Shown here in pieces: positions 16,271 through 23,952 of a DNA stretch of 64,000 nt. Position 1 is the first letter of the stretch. Each line of letters opens with the position of its first letter. The position numbers were made by a program, and so were the translations under genes. The notes beneath the pieces are model-generated. The model saw nothing but the letters and a program-made list of their open reading frames with translations. It was not told the DNA's origin and did not search any database. This DNA is from Shimia_B sp038525525 (lineage in GTDB: Bacteria > Pseudomonadota > Alphaproteobacteria > Rhodobacterales > Rhodobacteraceae): positions 310,001 to 374,000 of the forward strand of contig JBCBHO010000001.1 in the NCBI GenBank assembly GCA_038525525.1, in the 5' to 3' direction.

Positions 16271-17464
16271 ATGACACAGTTTGCACCGACCCGCACCGCC
16301 GCGCTTGAGCGATTGAACGGCTTCATCCCCAAGGCCGGGCGCGATTACGCCGCCAAGCGCAACTACGACCTGCCAGGGCACCCGCATGTCTCACAGCTGT
16401 CGCCCTATATCCGCCATCGCGCGATCACCGAGGGCGAAGTCATCGACGCCACGCTGTCGAAATTCGCCCCGTCGACCGCCGAGAAATTCATTCAGGAAGT
16501 CTATTGGCGCACCTACTGGAAAGGCTGGATGGAACGCCGCCCGGAGGCATGGGATCGCTACCAACGCGACCTCGATGACGCCGTCGCCGCTCTTGAAAAG
16601 GACCGCCGCCTCCGAAAGGACTGGGAAACGGCGTGCAACGGCGAGACCGGTATCGATTGCTTCGATTACTGGGCCAACCAGCTCACCGATACCGGCTATC
16701 TGCACAACCACGCGCGCATGTGGTTTGCGTCGATCTGGATCTTCACCTTGGAATTGCCGTGGGAACTCGGCGCCGATTTCTTCCTGCGCAACCTGCTCGA
16801 CGGAGACCCGGCCTCCAACACGCTGGGCTGGCGTTGGGTTGCCGGGATCCAGACACGGGGGCGCGTCTACGCCGCCAAGGCCGACAACATCCACAGGTAC
16901 ACTGAACGCCGTTTCAAGCCCGACGGCCTCAACAAGGACCCCCAGCCGCTCGAGGATGCGCCTTTCGACGCGGCAGGCCCCGTGCCGGTGACCGAGCCCA
17001 CGACACCGGGGAAGGCGACAGCGGTCTTGCTGCATTGGGAAGATCTGAGCCCGACCGACATCATGCGCATGGACCACAAGGAAGCCCTCGTCCTGAAGCC
17101 GCACAACCACGGCACCCCGCTCGACCCGGCAGAGCGCGTCGTCGCGTTTCGGGAGGGGCTGACCGATGATGCGGCCGCGCGATACGGGATCGCCGATGCG
17201 CCGCAGATCCTGTCCACCGATCTGGCGGCTTGGGCAGAACGGCACGGGATCGAGCAGATCGTGACAGCCCACGCACCGGCGGGGCCCATCGCGGACGAGC
17301 TCAAGCTGGCCGAGCGACAGCTGGCGCAGAAGGGTGTCGATCTCTGCCGCCAGGTCCGGGCCTATGACGCGGCGGCGTGGCCCTTCGCCGACAAGGGCTT
17401 CTTCAAGTTCAAGGAGAAAATCCCTAGGCTTCTGAAGGAACGGCAAAGCGCCCAAGCTGCCTGA
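16271..17464 (+). CDS. Photolyase/cryptochrome-like flavoprotein with permuted domains
   Basis: 397 residues. Residues 10-225 match the FAD-binding catalytic domain of DNA photolyases and cryptochromes: VSQLSPYIRHR (41-50), FIQEVYWRTYW, TGYLHNHARMWFAS (141-154), LDGDPASNTLGWRWVAGIQTRGR (176-198, written in part) and the basic loop YTERRFKPDG. The usual N-terminal antenna (HUP-like) domain is absent from the front. Instead residues 248-392 look like such a domain: a beta strand AVLLHWEDL, ILSTDLAAWAERHGIEQIVTAHAPAGP, and WPFADKGFFKFKEKIPRLL. The order therefore seems swapped. DNA repair or light sensing is inferred from the FAD domain. The length rules out a standard class I enzyme of about 470 residues. 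Confidence 0.85.
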   Translation: MTQFAPTRTAALERLNGFIPKAGRDYAAKRNYDLPGHPHVSQLSPYIRHRAITEGEVIDATLSKFAPSTAEKFIQEVYWRTYWKGWMERRPEAWDRYQRDLDDAVAALEKDRRLRKDWETACNGETGIDCFDYWANQLTDTGYLHNHARMWFASIWIFTLELPWELGADFFLRNLLDGDPASNTLGWRWVAGIQTRGRVYAAKADNIHRYTERRFKPDGLNKDPQPLEDAPFDAAGPVPVTEPTTPGKATAVLLHWEDLSPTDIMRMDHKEALVLKPHNHGTPLDPAERVVAFREGLTDDAAARYGIADAPQILSTDLAAWAERHGIEQIVTAHAPAGPIADELKLAERQLAQKGVDLCRQVRAYDAAAWPFADKGFFKFKEKIPRLLKERQSAQAA

Positions 17465-17510
17465 CGGAAGGGAGACGGGGGCCACGGCCACGCACGGCAA
17501 GGAGGCCCCC

Positions 17511-18626
17511 ATGACCGCACCCCTCGAGGGATTGAAAGTGATCGAGCTTGCCCGGGTCTTGGCGGGTCCGATGATGGGCCAAACGCTTGCCGATCTCGGG
17601 GCCGACGTGATCAAGGTCGAAAGCCCACAGGGCGACGAAACACGGTCTTGGGGGCCGCATTACATCGACCGCGACGGAGATCGATCCGCCACCTACTTTT
17701 TCTGCTGCAATCGGGGAAAGCGGAGCCTTGTCGCAGACTTATCGGACGAAGCTGACCTAGCCCGGGTCAAGGCGCTCATCGCCGATGCCGACGTCGTCAT
17801 AGAAAACTTCAAGGTGGGCGGTCTCGCAAAATTCGGCCTCGATTACGCCTCGCTCGAAGCCGACCACCCCGCGCTCATCTACGCGTCGGTGACGGGTTTC
17901 GGGCAGGACGGCCCCTATGCGCAGCATGCAGGCTACGATGCGCTCATCCAGGGCCTTTCGGGCATCATGGACGTCACCGGCGAGGCCCACGGGCCGCCGC
18001 AGAAGGTGGGCGTGGCCTTGGCTGATCTCTTCACAGCGCTTTACGGGGTCATCGGGATCCAAGCCGCCCTCGCAGACCGCGCACGCACCGGGAAAGGGCA
18101 GCATATCGACCTTGCCCTCATGGACACGATGGTCGCGATGATGGCCAATCAGGCGTCTTCCTGCCTCGCCACGGGCCAAAGCCCGACGCGCATGGGAAAT
18201 GCGCACCCATCGATCGTGCCCTACCAGACCTTCGACGCCGCCGACGGCCCCATCATCATCGCCTGCGGGAACTCTAACCTCTTCACCAAGCTCTGCACGG
18301 TGATCGAGCGCCCCGATTGGGCGGGCGACCCGAGGTTCAAGACGAACCAGGACAGGATCGAGCATCGCGAGACGCTTGTGCCGATGCTCGCCGATGTCAT
18401 CGCCAGATGGCCGCGCGACGATCTCATTGCAGCCCTCGTCGCCGTCGCTGTGCCCGCCGCACCGATCAATAGCGTGGCCCAGGCCCTCGCGGATCCGCAG
18501 ATCGACGCGCGCGGCCTCAAGATCGCGCCGGGCGGCATCCCTGCCCTGCGTACGCCCCTCAAGTTCTCCCGCTCCACGCTCGCGCTCGATCTGCCAGCGC
18601 CGAAGCTTGGCGATTACGACGCCTAG
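17511..18626 (+). CDS. Family III CoA-transferase (CaiB/BaiF type)
   Basis: 371 residues. Family landmarks are LEGLKVIELARVLAGPMMGQTLADLGADVIKVE at the N-terminus, ADVVIENFKVGGLAKFGLDY, and GYDALIQGLSGIMDVTGE. The likely catalytic aspartate is Asp172 in VALADLFTALYG, which aligns with the acyl-enzyme aspartate of formyl-CoA transferase. It moves CoA between organic acids; the substrate pair cannot be read. A Shine-Dalgarno AAGGAGG lies seven bases before the ATG. It stands between the photolyase-like gene and two SDR genes on one strand with short gaps, so co-transcription is possible. Confidence 0.92.
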   Translation: MTAPLEGLKVIELARVLAGPMMGQTLADLGADVIKVESPQGDETRSWGPHYIDRDGDRSATYFFCCNRGKRSLVADLSDEADLARVKALIADADVVIENFKVGGLAKFGLDYASLEADHPALIYASVTGFGQDGPYAQHAGYDALIQGLSGIMDVTGEAHGPPQKVGVALADLFTALYGVIGIQAALADRARTGKGQHIDLALMDTMVAMMANQASSCLATGQSPTRMGNAHPSIVPYQTFDAADGPIIIACGNSNLFTKLCTVIERPDWAGDPRFKTNQDRIEHRETLVPMLADVIARWPRDDLIAALVAVAVPAAPINSVAQALADPQIDARGLKIAPGGIPALRTPLKFSRSTLALDLPAPKLGDYDA

Positions 18627-18649
18627 CGCGCCAGACGGAAAGGAATACC

Positions 18650-19324
18650 GTGCCCAAGGTTCTCATCACCGGCGGATCGGATGGCATCGGCCGCGCGCTC
18701 TGCGCCCATTACGCCGCCCAAGGCTGGCAGGTATTCGCAACCGGCCGCCGCGCGGAAGGAGATATCGAGCCTCCCTTGCCATCGGGATGCGAGTATATCC
18801 GCCACGATGCGACGGGGGATCCTTCAGAGCTGCTCAATGCCCTACCGGAGACACTCGATGCCGCGATTCTCAATGCCGGCGCGGGCAAAGTGGGACGCCC
18901 GGAAGAGCACACGGGAAAGGAGATCCAGCAGATGATCGCGCTCAACACGGTCGCACCGCTCCTCTTGGCGCAGGCTCTCCTTCCGCGGCTGAGAGGCGGC
19001 ACCCTGGCGTTCATTGGATCGACCGCTGCGCGCGGGGCCCACGGTGATTTCAGCGTATACGCCGCGACGAAGGCCGCGCTCGACGGGGCCGCCCGTGCGC
19101 TGGCCCTCGAATGGGACGGGCGCGTGAACGTGCTCATGATACACCCCGGCCCCACCGCCACGGGCATGCATGACAAGGCGGGCCTCGGCGACATCGCGGC
19201 ACGGCGATACTTCACGTCGCCCGCGATCGTGGCCCGCAGCATCGCCGCGAGCGTCGCACGTGGGCGCAATGCGCGCATGGGTCCCCTCTTTACCCTGCGG
19301 CACGCCTTTGGTGGCAGGCCATGA
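18650..19324 (+). CDS. Short-chain dehydrogenase/reductase (first of pair)
   Basis: 224 residues. A Rossmann fold is shown by the TGGSDGIG cofactor loop, an NAG motif (ILNAGAG), and the catalytic set Ser (FIGSTAARG) with YAATK. The start is GTG with GGAAAGGA upstream. It is shorter than typical SDRs (about 250), lacking part of the C-terminal substrate lid. The stop overlaps the next SDR start by four bases (ATGA), so the pair is translationally coupled. Substrate unknown. Confidence 0.9.
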   Translation: MPKVLITGGSDGIGRALCAHYAAQGWQVFATGRRAEGDIEPPLPSGCEYIRHDATGDPSELLNALPETLDAAILNAGAGKVGRPEEHTGKEIQQMIALNTVAPLLLAQALLPRLRGGTLAFIGSTAARGAHGDFSVYAATKAALDGAARALALEWDGRVNVLMIHPGPTATGMHDKAGLGDIAARRYFTSPAIVARSIAASVARGRNARMGPLFTLRHAFGGRP

Positions 19325-20058
19325 AAACAGTGATCACCGGGGGGGCCAACGGCCTCGGGCGCGCACTCACCCTCGCGGCCATGGAAGCAGGCCGAAATGT
19401 CGTCGCGGTCGACCTCTCGGAGGCGGACCTGGCGCAGCTTCCCGTGGAGACACTGTCGCTCGATCTGACGGATGCAGAGGCTCCGGCGCAGATCGCCGCG
19501 CTTGGGCCCATAGAGCTCATCATCCACTCCGCTGGCATTTCGGGCACCGGCCCCTTCGAGGACATCCCCGCCGAGCACCACAAGCGCATCCTCGACCTGA
19601 ACTTTCGTGCGCCGGTCGCCATCACGGCGCATCTCCTCGCCACAGGCGCCATGGCAGCCAACTCCAAGCACGCCTTCATCGGCTCGCTGTCGACCTTCAC
19701 AGGCTACCCCGGCGCCGTGTCCTATGCCGCCTCGAAGGACGGTATCGCCAGCTTTGCGCGATCCCTCGACAAGGCGCTTCCACGGGGCCAATCCGCGGCG
19801 ATCGTCTTTCCGGGGCCGCTCGCCACGGATCACGCGGCCCGATACGCTCCGGAAAACGATGCGAAGACGGTTGCCGCACGGCTTGCGCCGGAAGACGCCG
19901 CGCGCATCATCCTGGCTGGCCTGGCAGCGGGAAAGAGGTCCATCATACCGGGTGGGAAGGCGAAGCTCATGGCTGCCGCGGGCCGCATCGCGCCGGGCCC
20001 CGTGGGGCGGCTGCTGCGCAAGGGCCTCTACGAAAAACTGACGCGCCCGAAGCTCTAG
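19321..20058 (+). CDS. Short-chain dehydrogenase/reductase (second of pair)
   Basis: 245 residues. The cofactor loop is TGGANGLG, followed by a DLSEADL acidic segment suggesting NAD preference, then IIHSAGISG and the catalytic serine and tyrosine-lysine in SLSTF...YAASK. Its C-terminal region has GKRSIIPGGKAKLMAAAGRIAP, recalling DltE-like SDRs with a membrane-proximal tail. It overlaps the upstream SDR by four bases. It faces the nitrile hydratase operon tail to tail with a 26-base gap. Confidence 0.9.
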   Translation: MKTVITGGANGLGRALTLAAMEAGRNVVAVDLSEADLAQLPVETLSLDLTDAEAPAQIAALGPIELIIHSAGISGTGPFEDIPAEHHKRILDLNFRAPVAITAHLLATGAMAANSKHAFIGSLSTFTGYPGAVSYAASKDGIASFARSLDKALPRGQSAAIVFPGPLATDHAARYAPENDAKTVAARLAPEDAARIILAGLAAGKRSIIPGGKAKLMAAAGRIAPGPVGRLLRKGLYEKLTRPKL

Positions 20059-20084
20059 TCTGGCAGGCGTCCGTCAAACCCGCG

Positions 20085-20381
20085 TCACAGCTCAATCGGC
20101 TGGCCGTGGGGCGTGGCCCGAGCCGCGGCCTGCCAGGCGCGCGTGAGGTCCGCGATTTCCGCCGCGTTGGCGAGCTTGGCCTTGGCGAGGATCGCCTCGA
20201 AGGCTCGGAGCCACGCCTTCCAATACGCGTCATTGCCAGAGCGCGTTTCCCCTGCCAGCTCTGCGCCCAGGGCGTCGGCCCATTGCGCCGCTGAGAACGC
20301 GCCTTTTTCCTGCAAGGCCACGGTGATCCCGAAAAGTTGCGCCTGCCATGGCGCATCAAAGGGGGGCGCGGGATCAGTCAT
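20085..20381 (-). CDS. Nitrile hydratase accessory protein
   Basis: 98 residues from the ATG at 20381, which overlaps the end of the beta-subunit gene by 8 bases. The sequence has the accessory/activator pattern PFDAPWQAQLFGITVALQEKGAFSAAQWADALGAEL, similar to the N-terminal part of beta subunits, and YWKAWLRAFEAIL. In cobalt nitrile hydratases this protein inserts the metal and supports post-translational cysteine oxidation in the alpha subunit, sometimes by subunit swapping. The gene order alpha-beta-accessory is the standard one. Confidence 0.88.
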   Translation of the reverse strand: MTDPAPPFDAPWQAQLFGITVALQEKGAFSAAQWADALGAELAGETRSGNDAYWKAWLRAFEAILAKAKLANAAEIADLTRAWQAAARATPHGQPIEL

Positions 20382-21036
20382 GGCAGAGGTAAGGCTCGAA
20401 CGCATCGATCATCACGTCATCCTGCGCATTCTCCGCGCCCGCACCCCAGAGTTCGCTGGCGGTGAAGGCGACGGCATAGAGCCATTCCGGCTCGTCCCCC
20501 CGGCCATGCGCATGGGCATCCGGGAAGACGTGACATCCCCTGATGGCGACGATCTCGCCCGTCTTGCCCATGGCGTATCCCGGCAAGCGCGTGTGGCCGG
20601 GCGTTCGATCACGCCGGGTCATCACCTTCTCTCCCACCTTGAATTGCGGGGAGTGACGCGGCTCCCGATCCACCGGTCCGCCCCGACGAAGGACCGCTGC
20701 GACCTCCGACGCCTTCAGGCGCCGCTCCGGCCGCAGCCCGGGACGATGGCTTTCTCCCCGCACGCGCTCCTCGGCGCTCACCTCGCCATGGCGCTCGAGG
20801 AGTGCTTCGAGAGCCGTGAGCCAAATGTCGTAGTAGGACGCGTCGAGGTAGAATGCGGGCGGCAGGCACTCTCGGGCATGGCGGCTTTCATCGAGGGTCC
20901 AATGACCCAGCGCACCGGCGGTGAGCGTGAGGCCCAGCGCGCGCCCCTCCCACGGTGCATGAAAGACCGGCTCGTTGTCTTCAGGCCGGACAGGGCCGAA
21001 GCCGCCGCGCCCGCCGAGGTCCTGAGGACCGATCAT
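20374..21036 (-). CDS. nthB: Nitrile hydratase beta subunit
   Basis: 220 residues from an ATG at 21036 that overlaps the alpha stop (ATGA). The N-terminus MIGPQDLGGRGGFGPVRPE is the conserved beta-subunit opening, followed by FHAPWEGRALGLTL and YYDIWLTALEALL. The C-terminal SH3-like part has FKVGEKVMTRR, HTRLPGYAMGKTGEIVAIRGCHVFPDAHA and EWLYAVAFTASELWG. Together with the alpha subunit it hydrates nitriles to amides. Longer upstream in-frame sequence is alpha coding DNA in another frame, so the internal start is correct. Confidence 0.95.
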   Translation of the reverse strand: MIGPQDLGGRGGFGPVRPEDNEPVFHAPWEGRALGLTLTAGALGHWTLDESRHARECLPPAFYLDASYYDIWLTALEALLERHGEVSAEERVRGESHRPGLRPERRLKASEVAAVLRRGGPVDREPRHSPQFKVGEKVMTRRDRTPGHTRLPGYAMGKTGEIVAIRGCHVFPDAHAHGRGDEPEWLYAVAFTASELWGAGAENAQDDVMIDAFEPYLCHD

Positions 21037-21641
21037 GCGCCCGGCGCGAGGGCAAGCCCCGTCCCGATCATGGCATCGCGCGTCACGAGGGTCGCCAGTC
21101 TGTCCGAAGGCCAGCCCTCTGTCCCATCCGGACGCTCCGGGATGACGAGATACCGCACTTCCGCGGTCGAATCCCACACGCGTATCCGCGTGCCCTCGGG
21201 CAGCGTGACGCCGAATTCGGAAAGGACGGCGCGCGGCTCTGCCACGGCGCGGGACCGGTATGGGGGAGATTTGTACCAAACGGGCGGCAGCCCCAGCACG
21301 GCCCACGGGTAGCACGAGCACAAGGTGCAGACGACCATGTTGTGAACGCCGGGCGCGTTCCAGAGCACCTCCATGTGCTCGGCTTGCCGGCCTTCGAAGC
21401 CCATGCTCGCGATGGCTGTCGTCGCGTCTTCGCGCAGTGCCGCCGCGAAATCCGGATCTGTCCAGGCGCGGGCGACGACCTGCGCGCCGTTCTTGGGCCC
21501 GACCCGCTCCGCATAGGTCTCGATGATCTCGTCAATGGCCGCCGGATCAACGAGCCCTTTGTCCACGAGGATGGTTTCGAGCGCCTTGACCCGCGCCTCG
21601 ATGTCGCTCAGCGCATTGTCGTGGGGATGGTCGTCATGCAT
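21033..21641 (-). CDS. nthA: Nitrile hydratase alpha subunit, cobalt type
   Basis: 202 residues. The metal claw is VCTLCSC with Cys105, Cys108, Ser109 and Cys110. Thr between the first cysteine and Leu is the cobalt-type form, whereas iron enzymes have Ser. Other family landmarks are ARAWTDPDFAAALREDATTAIASMGF and NAPGVHNMVVC. The enzyme hydrates nitriles (R-CN) to amides. No amidase gene is next to it, so the fate of the amide product is unknown from this window. The start ATG at 21641 opens with a His-rich segment (MHDDHPHDN), which may be incidental. Confidence 0.95.
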   Translation of the reverse strand: MHDDHPHDNALSDIEARVKALETILVDKGLVDPAAIDEIIETYAERVGPKNGAQVVARAWTDPDFAAALREDATTAIASMGFEGRQAEHMEVLWNAPGVHNMVVCTLCSCYPWAVLGLPPVWYKSPPYRSRAVAEPRAVLSEFGVTLPEGTRIRVWDSTAEVRYLVIPERPDGTEGWPSDRLATLVTRDAMIGTGLALAPGA

Positions 21642-21684
21642 GCCTCACTCTGCTCAGATGCCCGCTCCCGTGCAAGCCGTGAGG

Positions 21685-22446
21685 TCACGGAGCAGGCAGC
21701 CCGAGCGCGGCGCGCCCTCCGGCCGTCTTCATCGAGAAATCGCCCCCGGCATGCGCGGCACCGTCCGGCCCCGCAAGATAGGCGATGGCCTGTGCCACCC
21801 ATTCCGGGGGAATGTGGTCTTCAGGATCGAGTTGGCTTACCGGATTGATGCCCGAGGCTTTGATCTGCACCTGCATCTCCGTCGCAACCGTCCCCGGAGA
21901 GAGGCCGACGACCGTGATGCCCCTGTCTCCATGCTCCTTGTGCCCGCACTTCGTCAGGGAAAGGACCGCCGCCTTCGTGGCGCAGTAATGGGACCACCCC
22001 TCTAAAGCGCCCGTCGCAGCGCCCGAGGATATATTGATGATCGTCCCGGACACGGACATCGCGGGGATCGCGTAGCGCATTCCGTAATAGACGCCCTTGA
22101 GATTGACATCGACGATCATTGACCACGCTTCGGGATCGCTGTCTTCGAGACGGGCGATTGGATCGATGAGCCCTGCATTGTTGACGAGCAGGTCGAGGCC
22201 GCCATGGGCGGCGGACGCCGTATCGATGAGGCGCTTCACTTCGTCAGGATCGGCGATGTTGCAGGGATGGGACAATGCCGTGCCGCCCTCACCCCGGATA
22301 TCCTCTACGATTTGGTCGAGGGCGCCAGCGGATCGCGCTGCAAGCGTTACCAAGGCGCCCTCATTGGCCAGGTGGCGTGCAGCAGCTGCTCCGATGCCGC
22401 GGCTGGCCCCCGTGATGATGACGCTTTTTCCGGTCAGATGGCTCAT
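21685..22446 (-). CDS. Short-chain dehydrogenase/reductase
   Basis: 253 residues from the ATG at 22446, which has GAAGGAGA upstream. The cofactor loop is TGASRGIG, then NNAG and the catalytic Ser and Tyr-Lys (INISSGAATGALEGWSHYCATK). It is a standard classical SDR, best described as a 3-oxoacyl-ACP-reductase-like enzyme of unknown substrate. It precedes the nitrile hydratase genes by 43 bases in the same direction, so it may be part of that transcript. A role on an aldehyde or cyanohydrin-related substrate would be speculative. Confidence 0.9.
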   Translation of the reverse strand: MSHLTGKSVIITGASRGIGAAAARHLANEGALVTLAARSAGALDQIVEDIRGEGGTALSHPCNIADPDEVKRLIDTASAAHGGLDLLVNNAGLIDPIARLEDSDPEAWSMIVDVNLKGVYYGMRYAIPAMSVSGTIINISSGAATGALEGWSHYCATKAAVLSLTKCGHKEHGDRGITVVGLSPGTVATEMQVQIKASGINPVSQLDPEDHIPPEWVAQAIAYLAGPDGAAHAGGDFSMKTAGGRAALGLPAP

Positions 22447-22537
22447 GAGACGATCTCCTTCGCCGCGCATGGCTAAAGACAGGATCGCCCCATGGAAAGG
22501 CAGAACATGCCGGGCTCAGCCCGAGGCATCGGACGCA

Positions 22538-23197
22538 TCAGCCCACGTTGATGTCGGCCCCATCAAGAAGCTGCTGCAAACGATTGAAATCGTGGATGTG
22601 AAGCGTCTTGCCCGTCCAGCTTGCGATATCGTCTCGCTTCAGCTTTGCCAGCGTCTTGTTCGTATGAACGAGGGACAGGCCCAGCGCGTCTGCCACATCC
22701 TGCTGCCGATACGGCAGCGGTAGACCGACGTCCTCGTCCATGCCAAGGCTCGTCAGTCGGTCGTGGATCTTGCAAAAGAGCCACGCCAAACGGGCAATTG
22801 CTTCGCGCTGTCCCACGGTCGCCAGAGCCTCGCCCAGGGCACTCTCCTCCTCCACGGCAAAGCGCGTGATGGCCAGGGCGCGCTCCGGATCGTCTTCGAA
22901 CGTGCGCTCGAGATCCTGCGTCTTCAACGTGCGAAATCGCATCTGCGTCGTGGCCTCGATGGCGTGACCCATTTTCTCGGAGAAGCCAGCTTGCAGCCCG
23001 ACCATATCGCCCGGGAACATGAAGCCCACGACCTGCCGGCTGCCGTCGGGCAGCGTCTTGTAGCGCAGCCCCATACCCTCGAGGACAATGTACATCATCG
23101 ACGAGGTGTCGTGCTCTCGCAGCACGACTTCTCCGGGCCGCGCGATCCGCTCCTCACCGGGCATGTCTTTGATGCGAGAAAACTCTTCACGCGTCAT
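22538..23197 (-). CDS. Crp/Fnr-family transcription regulator
   Basis: 219 residues. Residues 15-110 are a cNMP-like beta barrel (RPGEVVLREHDTSSMMYIVLEGMGLRYKTLPDGSRQVVGFMFPGDMVGL), and residues 145-205 a Crp-type winged helix (LPYRQQDVADALGLSLVHTNKTLAKL). The cysteine set that binds the FNR iron-sulfur cluster is absent, so it is not an oxygen-sensing FNR. It probably belongs to an FNR-related branch that senses redox, NO or heme ligands, or none. The upstream region contains GC hairpins and a 32-base dyad. Confidence 0.92.
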   Translation of the reverse strand: MTREEFSRIKDMPGEERIARPGEVVLREHDTSSMMYIVLEGMGLRYKTLPDGSRQVVGFMFPGDMVGLQAGFSEKMGHAIEATTQMRFRTLKTQDLERTFEDDPERALAITRFAVEEESALGEALATVGQREAIARLAWLFCKIHDRLTSLGMDEDVGLPLPYRQQDVADALGLSLVHTNKTLAKLKRDDIASWTGKTLHIHDFNRLQQLLDGADINVG

Positions 23198-23212
23198 TAC
23201 TGGTCTCCTTCC

Positions 23213-23245
23213 GCCGGTTGTCCGGCATCGCGCCGCACTGCGGCG
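23213..23245 (-). promoter_or_regulatory. Two GC hairpins in the leader of the Crp/Fnr gene
   Basis: GCCGG-TTGT-CCGGC (23213-23226) and CGCCGC-ACT-GCGGCG (23231-23245) lie back to back 16 to 48 bases upstream of the regulator start. In the mRNA leader they could affect translation or transcript stability. There is no U-run. Confidence 0.5.
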
Positions 23246-23283
23246 GGCAAGTGGCGCACATCGATGATGGCACCAAAAAACTC

Positions 23284-23315
23284 CTGATCGCTATGTCGCA
23301 GTTAAATGCGATCAG
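23284..23315. promoter_or_regulatory. Dyad symmetry between Crp/Fnr gene and receiver-like gene
   Basis: CTGATCGC (23284-23291) and GCGATCAG (23308-23315) form a perfect 8-bp inverted repeat with a 16-base AT-rich centre. It lies in the divergent gap between starts at 23197 and 23364. It is shaped like a dimeric regulator site, but not like a canonical FNR box. Confidence 0.5.
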
Positions 23316-23363
23316 GAAAGTAAACGCGCACACCCGACGCTACTTCATGGCGGGACACGCTCG

Positions 23364-23762
23364 GTGAACAGCGACCTCACGATGCGTCCAGGTGCGACGC
23401 TGATCCTTACAAACAACATGGTCGAAGCCTCGGACCTCAGCGAAACGCTTGAGGGGTGCGGCTTGGGCCCGATACACATCTCCCGTGTGCCGCCCGTGGA
23501 CGAGGGCACTGTCGGGGATGTGCAAGAAGAGGATGCTCTTCTCGTTGGCTACAGGCTTGTTATTTTCGGGCTGGATGCGAGCACCGCTCTCGCCCGTTTA
23601 TTCTTGTCGACCCTGAGTGCGCATCAGACCCACCTGATCCTGATAGACGGGTCTCCGGATGTTGATCTTGGCACTCCGCGCGCGGTGCTCACGCGCCCGT
23701 TTAGCTCCTTGGATGTCGAACATGCGCTTCGGTTGATCGGCCTTCTGAAGAAAGACGCGTAG
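23364..23762 (+). CDS. Degenerate receiver-like protein (pseudo-receiver)
   Basis: 132 residues starting from GTG (an ATG at 23382 is possible). The fold pattern follows a response-regulator receiver: strand ATLILTNN, strand LVIFGLDA, strand HLILIDG, and the end motif AVLTRPFSSLDVEHALRLI. The key residues are replaced: no acidic pair after strand 1 (Asn-Asn instead), Gly69 where the phospho-aspartate should be, and Arg111 for the conserved lysine. It cannot be phosphorylated in the usual way. It lies just before a cluster of general stress response genes. A role as a protein-binding decoy or adaptor is inference. Confidence 0.7.
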   Translation: MNSDLTMRPGATLILTNNMVEASDLSETLEGCGLGPIHISRVPPVDEGTVGDVQEEDALLVGYRLVIFGLDASTALARLFLSTLSAHQTHLILIDGSPDVDLGTPRAVLTRPFSSLDVEHALRLIGLLKKDA

Positions 23763-23846
23763 CGCGTGCCGTGAATGCCGCACGGTCTTCGGCCGGGTCT
23801 AAAGGTCCTGCGCTTTCTCAAATGCCCGGTGACACAATGCGTACTG
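23750..23846 (-). ncRNA. Candidate small RNA downstream of an orphan EcfG promoter
   Basis: Transcription from the promoter at 23853-23877 would start near 23846 and run leftwards. The first 100 bases contain a long-range pairing CCGGG with CCCGG, a hairpin CCGTG-N7-CACGG, and at 23755-23767 a stem ACGCG-CTA-CGCGT followed by CTTTCTT, a weak terminator-like end overlapping the 3' end of the receiver-like gene. No credible protein is encoded. Boundaries are estimates. Confidence 0.35.
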
Positions 23847-23852
23847 CGACAT

Positions 23853-23877
23853 AACGCGCAGGGGGCCGTTGCGTTCC
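23853..23877 (-). promoter_or_regulatory. EcfG-type promoter without a downstream gene
   Basis: On the minus strand GGAAC (23877-23873) is followed after exactly 16 bases by CGTT (23856-23853), the full consensus of general stress response promoters in Alphaproteobacteria. It points away from the HWE kinase gene and into the convergent 3' end of the receiver-like gene. Confidence 0.55.
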
Positions 23878-23952
23878 ATACATCTGGACCAAGCGGCCAC
23901 ATCCCGAGTTCTCGCGCCGATCAATCGATGAGCGCGCAAGCAAGCTGCTGAT

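Noticed and set aside
16271..17464. Truncated photolyase pseudogene
   Set aside because: The frame is open, FAD motifs are intact and the C-terminal domain continues with conserved-looking strands, so a reordered functional protein is a better explanation than truncation.
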